This document shows, one piece after another, positions 58,889 to 64,000 of a DNA stretch of 64,000 nucleotides (positions are counted from its first letter, which is position 1; every line of letters starts with the position of its first letter). A model generated the notes under the pieces. It was not told the origin of the DNA, searched no databases, and saw nothing but the letters and a program-made list of their open reading frames with translations. The stretch spans positions 124,001-188,000 of the forward strand of contig NZ_MYFN02000010.1 of assembly GCF_004514425.2 (NCBI RefSeq). Direction: 5' to 3'. This DNA comes from Shinella sumterensis. Its GTDB lineage: Bacteria; Pseudomonadota; Alphaproteobacteria; Rhizobiales; Rhizobiaceae. The position numbers and the translations under genes are program-made.

Positions 58889-59829
58889 TTGACGAGCCCG
58901 ATGTCCTTGAGGATGCTTTCGGTCGCGGCCACATCCTTGTCGAGCTGTTCCTTGAAGGCGTCGCCGGCCAGATAGGTATCCTGCCAGCCCTTGGTCTTCA
59001 GCGTGTCCTTCCAGGCGGCGGACTTCACCATCTTCTCGATGTCGCCGTTGATGGTCGCGACCTGCTCGTCCGAAAGGCCGGGAGCAGCGGCGACCATGCG
59101 CCAGTTTTCCACGACGACGTCGAGGCCGCCTTCCTTGAGGGTCGGCCCGTCGATGCCTTCGATGCGCTCGGCGCTGGAAATGGCGATCAGCCGCAGCGTG
59201 CCGGCCTTCACCTGGGCCTCGAACTCGCCATAGCCGGAAATACCTGCCGTCACCTGGTTGCCAAGGATCGCGGCAAGCGCTTCGCCGCCGCCGGCATAGG
59301 CGACATAGTTGATCTTGGTCGGATCGACGCCGGCCGCCTTGGCGATCAGACCTGCCGTGATGTGGTCCGTACCGCCGGCCGAGCCGCCCGCCCAGGACAC
59401 CGCGCCCGGATCGGCCTTCAGCGCCTTGACGAGGTCTTCCAGGTTCTGGATCGGCGAGGCGGCGGGAACGACGATCGCCTCATATTCGCCGGTCAGGCGG
59501 GCGATCGGCGTCACGTCCTTGAGCGTCACCGGCGACTGGTTGGTGAGGATGGCGCCGACCATGACGTAACCGCCGACGATGAGTGCGTTCGGATTGCCAT
59601 TGTTCTGGCTGGCGAACTGGGCAAGGCCGATCGTGCCGCCGGCGCCCGGAACGTTCACCACCTGCACGCTGCCGGAAATCTTCTCGTCCTGCAGCACGGT
59701 CTGGATCGAGCGGGCCGTCTGGTCCCAGCCGCCGCCCGGGCCGGCCGGCGCGATGATCGTGTAATCGGCGGCCGCAGCCGGAAGCGCGAGGGCGCCGGCG
59801 ATAAGGGATGCCAGGAAGAAATGTTTCAA
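58885..59829 (-). CDS. tctC: Tripartite tricarboxylate transporter, periplasmic binding protein
   Basis: The 314-residue Bug/TctC-type protein has a signal peptide ([23 protein letters not shown]) and binding-loop motifs '[19 protein letters not shown]' and '[17 protein letters not shown]'. The start is TTG 59829, preceded by GGAGGA seven bases upstream; no ATG fits. It delivers a di- or tricarboxylate to TctAB. It is first in the operon and lies 170 bases downstream of a candidate TctD site. Confidence 0.94.
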   Translation of the reverse strand: MKHFFLASLIAGALALPAAAADYTIIAPAGPGGGWDQTARSIQTVLQDEKISGSVQVVNVPGAGGTIGLAQFASQNNGNPNALIVGGYVMVGAILTNQSPVTLKDVTPIARLTGEYEAIVVPAASPIQNLEDLVKALKADPGAVSWAGGSAGGTDHITAGLIAKAAGVDPTKINYVAYAGGGEALAAILGNQVTAGISGYGEFEAQVKAGTLRLIAISSAERIEGIDGPTLKEGGLDVVVENWRMVAAAPGLSDEQVATINGDIEKMVKSAAWKDTLKTKGWQDTYLAGDAFKEQLDKDVAATESILKDIGLVK

Positions 59830-59998
59830 GGGTCTGTCCTCCGTCAGGCGCGGATTTCGCGCATATCGTTGCTTGGCGAGAGGACACGCGCAGCCACGAA
59901 CGGCAGACGCCCGTTGACGGGCGCGTTGCGACGGAATTCTCCTCCCGGTCTTCCCTCCGCCTCCACGGACGAGAAGACCCCTAAGCCAACACAGGAAG

Positions 59999-60016
59999 CT
60001 GACATCTACCTGACAT
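59999..60016 (-). promoter_or_regulatory. Perfect 7-4-7 direct repeat upstream of tctC (candidate TctD site)
   Basis: On the plus strand CTGACAT-CTAC-CTGACAT (minus: ATGTCAG-GTAG-ATGTCAG), an 11-base period typical of OmpR/PhoB-family regulators such as TctD. A CTTAGG hexamer lies about 13 bases downstream on the minus strand, compatible with a promoter -10. It lies in the tctC upstream region, after the end of the binding-protein gene at 60041. Confidence 0.6.
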
Positions 60017-60040
60017 GGCGGCGCGCCGTCTTTCGGCACG

Positions 60041-61108
60041 CTACTGCATGCGCAGAACGTCGTTCCAACGGGCAATGAGCCGCGCCCGCTTCACCTGGTC
60101 GAGATAGACCATCAGGCCGGGACTGACCGGCACGGGCTTGAGCTGCGCGCCGAGCAGGGCCCGCATGGTGCGCGCGGTGTTGGAGCCGGAAACCTCCGGG
60201 CTGACGGCCGCGATCTGCAATTCGCGCGACAGGATTTCCTGCCCCTCCTTCGACATGAAGAAGGCAAGGTAGCGCCGGCCGAGTTCGGGAGACGCCGCCG
60301 CCTGCGGCACGAGGCCGATGCGCGACATGACGACGGTATAGTCCTTCGGCAGCACGATACCGACATTGGGATTGCGCGAGGCCCAGTCCGCCGCATAGGA
60401 GCCCAGAATGTTGTAGCCGAGCACGAACCGCCCGTCCGCCACACGTTCGAGAATGGCCGAGCTGGTGGAGTAGAGCTTGACGCCGGCCGCGCCCATCGCC
60501 CGGATCACCGTCCAGATATCGCCGAACTGTTCCTGGTCGCGTGCCATGAAGAGAAAGCCCACGCCCGAGCGCTCGATATCGTAGGTGCCGATCCGGCCAT
60601 AGACCGCTTCGCCTTCGCTCTTCAGGTATTCGACGAACTCGGCGCGCGAGGCGGGCGGCTTGCGGCCCTTGAAGCTCGGCTTGTGGTAGACGAAGACGGC
60701 CGGCTCGAAGGTCAAGGCATAGGCCGTGTTGCGCCAGTTGGCCCATTGCGGCCAGAATTCGCTCATTGGCAGGTCGCTGCGCTGGGCATAGCCGTCGTTG
60801 CTCAGCTTTACCTGCAGGTCCATGGCCGAGGAGAAGGCGAAGTCGGCGGTCTTCCGGCCGGCATCGGTCTCGTGCACGATGCGGTCATGCACCTCGCCGG
60901 TCAGCATTTCCTCATAGCGTACCGCCACATCCGGATTGGCCGCCTGGAAGCCCTCGATCATCGGCCGGGCGAGCGGCTCGTCGAGCGAGGAATAGACGAC
61001 GAGAACCGGCGCATCCGCATTGCCGTCCCGGGCCGGAAACAGCGTGCCCTCCGCGAAGGCGCGCGGCATCATGGCAAGCAGCATCAGGAAGGCGAGGACA
61101 AGGCGCAT
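60041..61108 (-). CDS. Periplasmic substrate-binding protein (Fe3+/PgtC-like), regulator partner
   Basis: The 355-residue protein has a signal peptide (MRLVLAFLMLLAMMPRAFA) and the fold of type 2 ABC-binding proteins: 'VLVVYSSLDEPLARPMIEGFQAANPDVAV', 'SGVGFLFMARDQEQFGDIW', 'LGYNILGSYAADWA' and 'YTVVMSRIGLVPQAA'. It stands alone, without ABC permease genes, and is divergent from tctD by 76 bases. Such lone proteins (PgtC type) sense ligand for a histidine kinase, so a sensory role is inferred. ATG 61108 with AAGG upstream; the frame is open to 61252. Confidence 0.85.
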   Translation of the reverse strand: MRLVLAFLMLLAMMPRAFAEGTLFPARDGNADAPVLVVYSSLDEPLARPMIEGFQAANPDVAVRYEEMLTGEVHDRIVHETDAGRKTADFAFSSAMDLQVKLSNDGYAQRSDLPMSEFWPQWANWRNTAYALTFEPAVFVYHKPSFKGRKPPASRAEFVEYLKSEGEAVYGRIGTYDIERSGVGFLFMARDQEQFGDIWTVIRAMGAAGVKLYSTSSAILERVADGRFVLGYNILGSYAADWASRNPNVGIVLPKDYTVVMSRIGLVPQAAASPELGRRYLAFFMSKEGQEILSRELQIAAVSPEVSGSNTARTMRALLGAQLKPVPVSPGLMVYLDQVKRARLIARWNDVLRMQ

Positions 61109-61184
61109 CGCGAGACCTTGCCAAAGCGCAAGGCCGTTCACAAGTCCGCCGCCGCCCGCTACGTTGGCCGCGGGAGGACAAAAC

Positions 61185-61859
61185 GTGCGTATTCTGCTGG
61201 TCGAGGACAACGAAGCCCTGGCGGACGGCCTGTCCGCGATCCTCAAGGGCACCGGTCATGCCGTGGACGTGGTGCGCGACGGTGCATCCGCCGATGCGGC
61301 CATCGCGACGGAAAACTTCGATCTCGTCGTGCTCGACCTGACCCTGCCGGAAATGGACGGGCTCGACGTTCTCCGCTCCATGCGCGCGCGCCAGAACAAG
61401 GCGGCCGTGATGATCCTCACCGCCCGCGGCGCGCCGGAGGAGCGGGTGCGCGGGCTCGACCTCGGCGCCGACGACTACATGATCAAGCCCTTCGACATCT
61501 CGGAATTCGAGGCGCGCGTGCGCATGCTGCTGCGCCGCCAGGCCGGGCTGCGGTCCGCCGCCGTCACCTATGGCGGCGTGGCGTTCGACCTCAATTCCCG
61601 CACCTTTTCCGCCGATGGCGCGCCGCTCGACATTCCCGCCCGTGAGCTCGGGCTGCTCGAAATCCTCTTCCTGCGCGCCGGCAAGGTGGTCGCCAAGGAG
61701 GCGATCATGCAGTCGCTTGCCGCCTTCGACGACGATCTCTCGGCCAATGCCATCGAGCAATATGTTAGCCGGCTCAGGAAACGGCTCGCACCGCATGGCC
61801 TGACGGTGCGCACGGCCCGCGGCATCGGCTACTATCTCGACAAGGCGACCGTCGCTTGA
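61185..61859 (+). CDS. tctD: Response regulator TctD (OmpR family)
   Basis: The 224-residue regulator has a receiver domain with phospho-acceptor Asp51 (LVVLDLTLPEMDG) and Lys101 (MIKPFD), then an OmpR-type winged helix ('NAIEQYVSRLRKRL', 'TVRTARGIGYYL'). Start GTG 61185 has GGGAGG eight bases upstream; earlier ATGs lie in the divergent gene. Its stop overlaps the kinase start (TTGA). Probably regulates tctCBA. Confidence 0.92.
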   Translation: MRILLVEDNEALADGLSAILKGTGHAVDVVRDGASADAAIATENFDLVVLDLTLPEMDGLDVLRSMRARQNKAAVMILTARGAPEERVRGLDLGADDYMIKPFDISEFEARVRMLLRRQAGLRSAAVTYGGVAFDLNSRTFSADGAPLDIPARELGLLEILFLRAGKVVAKEAIMQSLAAFDDDLSANAIEQYVSRLRKRLAPHGLTVRTARGIGYYLDKATVA

Positions 61860-63247
61860 CGCTCCTGCCCGCCTCCTCGCTGCGCCGCCGCCTGCTGGCC
61901 TGGCTGCTCGTTTCGACGGCGGTGATCGGCGTCATCGCTCTGGTCGACACCTACCGCGAGGCCGTGAAGACGGCGAATTCCGTCTCCGACCGCGTGCTCG
62001 CCGGCTCCGCGCTTGCCATCGCCGAACGCGTCGTAGTGACGGAAAACGGCGCGCTGGAGGTGGACATCCCCTATGTCGCGCTGGAAATGCTCACCTCGGC
62101 GGCGCAGGACCGCGTCTTCTACCGCGTGGACGGGCCGCCCGGCCAGTTCATCACCGGCTACCAGAACCTGCCGACCATTCCCCAGGTGGAAGGCCAGTCG
62201 ATAGGCTTTGCGGATGCGACCTTCCGCGGCGAGCCGATCCGCATTGCCGTGCTTCACCGCTCGGCCTCGACGGGCATCAATTCCGTGCCCTTCGCGGTCA
62301 CTGTCGCCGAGACCACCATCGCGCGCCGGCAATTGACGCAGGCCATCCTCATCCGCTCGGCGCTGCGTCTTGCCATGATGATCGCAGGTGCCGCCGCCAT
62401 CGTGTGGATTGCGGTTACCGTGTCGCTGCGGCCGCTCTATCGCCTGAGCGATGCCATCGCCGAGCGCAGCCCCGATGATCTCCACCCCATCGAGCAGCGC
62501 GTGCCGAGCGAGGTGCAGGGGCTGGTCGACACGGTCAATTCCTTCATGGTGCGCCTGCAATCCGCGCTCGATGCGCTGCGCCATTTTTCCGGCAATGCCA
62601 GCCACCAGCTGCGCACGCCGCTCGCCATCATCCGCACCCAGCTCGCGCTGGCGAGCCGTGCCGCGACGCTGGAGGAGGCCCAGGAGGCCGCGCGCAAGGG
62701 CGATGCCGCCGTCGCCCATGCCGAACGCATCCTCGCCCAGCTTCTCCTGATGGCGAAGGTCGACGCCGCCGGTTCGAACGAGCCGCGCCGCCCCGCGCCG
62801 ATCGATATCGCCGCCCTTGCCCAGCAACTCACCGCCGACCGCGTGCCGTCGGCGGCCGAAGCCGGCATCGATCTCGGCTATGAGGGTGACGGTCCCGTTC
62901 TTGCCCGCGCCGAGCCGTTGCTGTTCGGGGAATTGCTGCGCAACCTCGTGGAAAACGCCATCGCCTATGCCGGGCACGGCGCGGAGGTCACGGTCAGCGT
63001 TCGCCAGGTGGCCGATGCGGTGCTTCTTGCGGTAGAGGACAACGGCCCCGGCATTCCGCCCGAACGCCGTCCGCTGGTGCGCCAGCGGTTCTCGCGCGGC
63101 GAACACCGCGATGCGCCGGGCATGGGGCTCGGCCTGCCGATCGTCGAGGAGATCGCGGCACTGTTCGACGCGGCGGTTTCGCTGGAAAGCGGTCAGGACG
63201 ATCGCGGGCTGCGCGTGACGGTCCGCTTCCCGCTCCCCGCCGGCTAG
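61856..63247 (+). CDS. tctE: Sensor histidine kinase TctE
   Basis: The 463-residue kinase has two membrane helices (about 11-31 and 165-190) flanking a periplasmic sensor of about 130 residues (2CSK_N type), then HAMP-like linker, His250 in the H-box (NASHQLRTPLAI), and ATP-binding boxes 'LVENAIAYAGHG', 'VEDNGPGIPPER', 'GMGLGLPIVEEI'. Start TTG 61856 overlaps the tctD stop. Its own stop lies in a palindromic repeat. Confidence 0.93.
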   Translation: MTLLPASSLRRRLLAWLLVSTAVIGVIALVDTYREAVKTANSVSDRVLAGSALAIAERVVVTENGALEVDIPYVALEMLTSAAQDRVFYRVDGPPGQFITGYQNLPTIPQVEGQSIGFADATFRGEPIRIAVLHRSASTGINSVPFAVTVAETTIARRQLTQAILIRSALRLAMMIAGAAAIVWIAVTVSLRPLYRLSDAIAERSPDDLHPIEQRVPSEVQGLVDTVNSFMVRLQSALDALRHFSGNASHQLRTPLAIIRTQLALASRAATLEEAQEAARKGDAAVAHAERILAQLLLMAKVDAAGSNEPRRPAPIDIAALAQQLTADRVPSAAEAGIDLGYEGDGPVLARAEPLLFGELLRNLVENAIAYAGHGAEVTVSVRQVADAVLLAVEDNGPGIPPERRPLVRQRFSRGEHRDAPGMGLGLPIVEEIAALFDAAVSLESGQDDRGLRVTVRFPLPAG

Positions 63248-63350
63248 AGCATTTCCAGCCGAAGCGAAATCGCTTCGGCGTCGGATAATGCGGTAAAAAC
63301 AGGAATCTAGAGCATTTCCGGTGAACCGGAGTTCACCGGAAATGCTCTAG
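63244..63350. repeat. Rhizobial-type palindromic repeat with 'ctagagcatttcc' ends
   Basis: The region between two convergent genes holds a 20-bp perfect inverted repeat (63307-63326 and 63331-63350, loop cgga) and a 9-bp hairpin (63258-63266 and 63271-63279). The 13-mer ctagagcatttcc occurs at 63244-63256 and again at 63307-63319, and its complement at the right end (63338-63350). The stop codons of tctE (63245-63247) and the LysE gene (63347-63349) both lie inside it. It looks like a dispersed intergenic palindrome and can serve as a bidirectional terminator. Confidence 0.75.
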
Positions 63351-63988
63351 GCCTTGCGCCAGCCAAGGAGGCCGGGCGCCGCGTGCCACACGGCCTGGAC
63401 GGCAAAGCCCATGAAGAGCAGGCCCGACAGGCGCACGATGGCGAGTTCATGGCGGCGATAGAAGCGCCGCACCAGGCCCGCGCCGATGATCCCGATCAGA
63501 ATGACATCGGCCACGAGGAAGCCAAAGAAGGACACGCCGAGCAGGGCCGGCAGCGCGGAAAAATCGAGCGCGTTGGAGGACCCCGCCAGCAGCGCCGTGA
63601 ACGTGGCCAGCGCGACCGGATAGCCCTTCGGATTGGTGAGCCCGAAGACGAGCCCGCGCCGCAGCGGCCGCTCCACCGTCATCACGGCACTGCCGTCCTG
63701 CCTTGGCTTCGCCCGCAGAGCCGACCAGCCGATCCATGCCAGATAGAAGCCGCACAGAAGACCGAGCACGTCGAACACCGTCGTGCCGATCGTTCTGGCA
63801 CCCACGATGGCCACCAGCGCCAGCGCCGACCAGAGCAGGTCGCCCGCCAGATGCCCTCCCATGAAGAGCGCGCCCGCCTTGCGCCCCTGCCCCGCGCCGA
63901 TACCGAGAAGCGCGAGGAAAGCCGGTCCGGGAATGAGCACGTAGAGAAGGGCGGCCATAAAGGCGCCGAAGAACATCGTGGCTGTCAT
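63347..63988 (-). CDS. LysE family exporter
   Basis: The 213-residue protein has about six helices with LysE-family marks 'YVLIPGPAFLALLGIGAGQGRKAG' and 'GLTNPKGYPVALATFTALL'. ATG 63988 has GGGGG upstream and is preferred; a TTG at 64000 at the window edge is possible. The substrate is unknown. The gene's stop codon is part of the palindrome. Confidence 0.88.
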   Translation of the reverse strand: MTATMFFGAFMAALLYVLIPGPAFLALLGIGAGQGRKAGALFMGGHLAGDLLWSALALVAIVGARTIGTTVFDVLGLLCGFYLAWIGWSALRAKPRQDGSAVMTVERPLRRGLVFGLTNPKGYPVALATFTALLAGSSNALDFSALPALLGVSFFGFLVADVILIGIIGAGLVRRFYRRHELAIVRLSGLLFMGFAVQAVWHAAPGLLGWRKA

Positions 63989-64000
63989 GGTTGCCCCCAA

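Overview
The window is a stretch of chromosome from an alphaproteobacterium, most likely a member of the Rhizobiaceae (Rhizobium, Agrobacterium, Ensifer or Shinella type). The evidence is gene order and family content: an F1-only ATP synthase operon (atpHAGDC, with no F0 genes), mdh-sucCDAB followed by lpdA, sdhCDAB, and hemC-hemD-mitofilin-hemY. Further signs are a rhizobial-type AtpD with an Ala/Lys-rich N-terminal tail, an Omp19-like lipoprotein, and RIME-like and 'ctagagcatttcc' palindromes in intergenic DNA. The sequence is GC-rich. Almost all of the window is housekeeping core genome. I see no rRNA, tRNA, CRISPR array, insertion sequence or prophage.

Layout. 1-4.3 kb: end of an exported protein, a solitary Flp pilin, a methyltransferase, then a comF-grxC-amidohydrolase-DUF1178-DUF3291 run. 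4.3-6.6 kb: ubiG and a bifunctional mannose-1-phosphate guanylyltransferase. 6.7-12 kb: atpHAGDC on the minus strand with a clear terminator. 12.2-18.8 kb: a small membrane protein, priA, an AAA ATPase, divergent xerC, a TraB/GumN protein and DUF2867. 18.9-30.4 kb: a TCA-cycle operon on the minus strand, mdh-sucC-sucD-sucA-sucB, then MAPEG, LysE-type, exported protein and SDR genes, then lpdA. 30.4-36.4 kb: zapE, an Omp19-like lipoprotein, and sdhC-sdhD-sdhA-vapD-sdhB. 36.4-40.4 kb: an exported Gly/His-rich protein, an ETF-beta lysine methyltransferase homologue, EVE and YciI proteins, gpsA and tsaD. 40.4-47.6 kb: hemC-hemD-mitofilin-hemY, terB-like, a class I amidotransferase, yggT, DUF167 and ppa. 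47.7-56.7 kb: an exported protein, an acetyltransferase, typA, phoD, an M3 peptidase, a DUF475 membrane protein and a 54-residue protein. 56.9-64 kb: a tricarboxylate transporter (tctCBA), a periplasmic binding protein, a TctD/TctE two-component system and a LysE-type exporter.

How it fits together. The mdh-suc-lpdA and sdh operons make most of the second half of the TCA cycle and its shared E3 subunit. The F1 operon uses the resulting proton gradient, and hemC/D/Y supply tetrapyrrole for the cytochromes. The tct region looks like a complete import-and-sense module for a tri- or dicarboxylate.

The most unusual items are five. A VapD-type ribonuclease gene of clearly lower GC sits inside the sdh operon between sdhA and sdhB and is translationally coupled to sdhB. 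Two phased Pho-box-like repeats lie upstream of phoD. A perfect 7-4-7 direct repeat lies upstream of tctC and is a good candidate TctD operator. Four consecutive perfect hairpins fill the sucD-sucA spacer. A CtrA-type site (TTAA-N7-TTAAC) lies just upstream of the Gly/His-rich exported protein. All functional calls are from sequence reading alone; no database search was possible.
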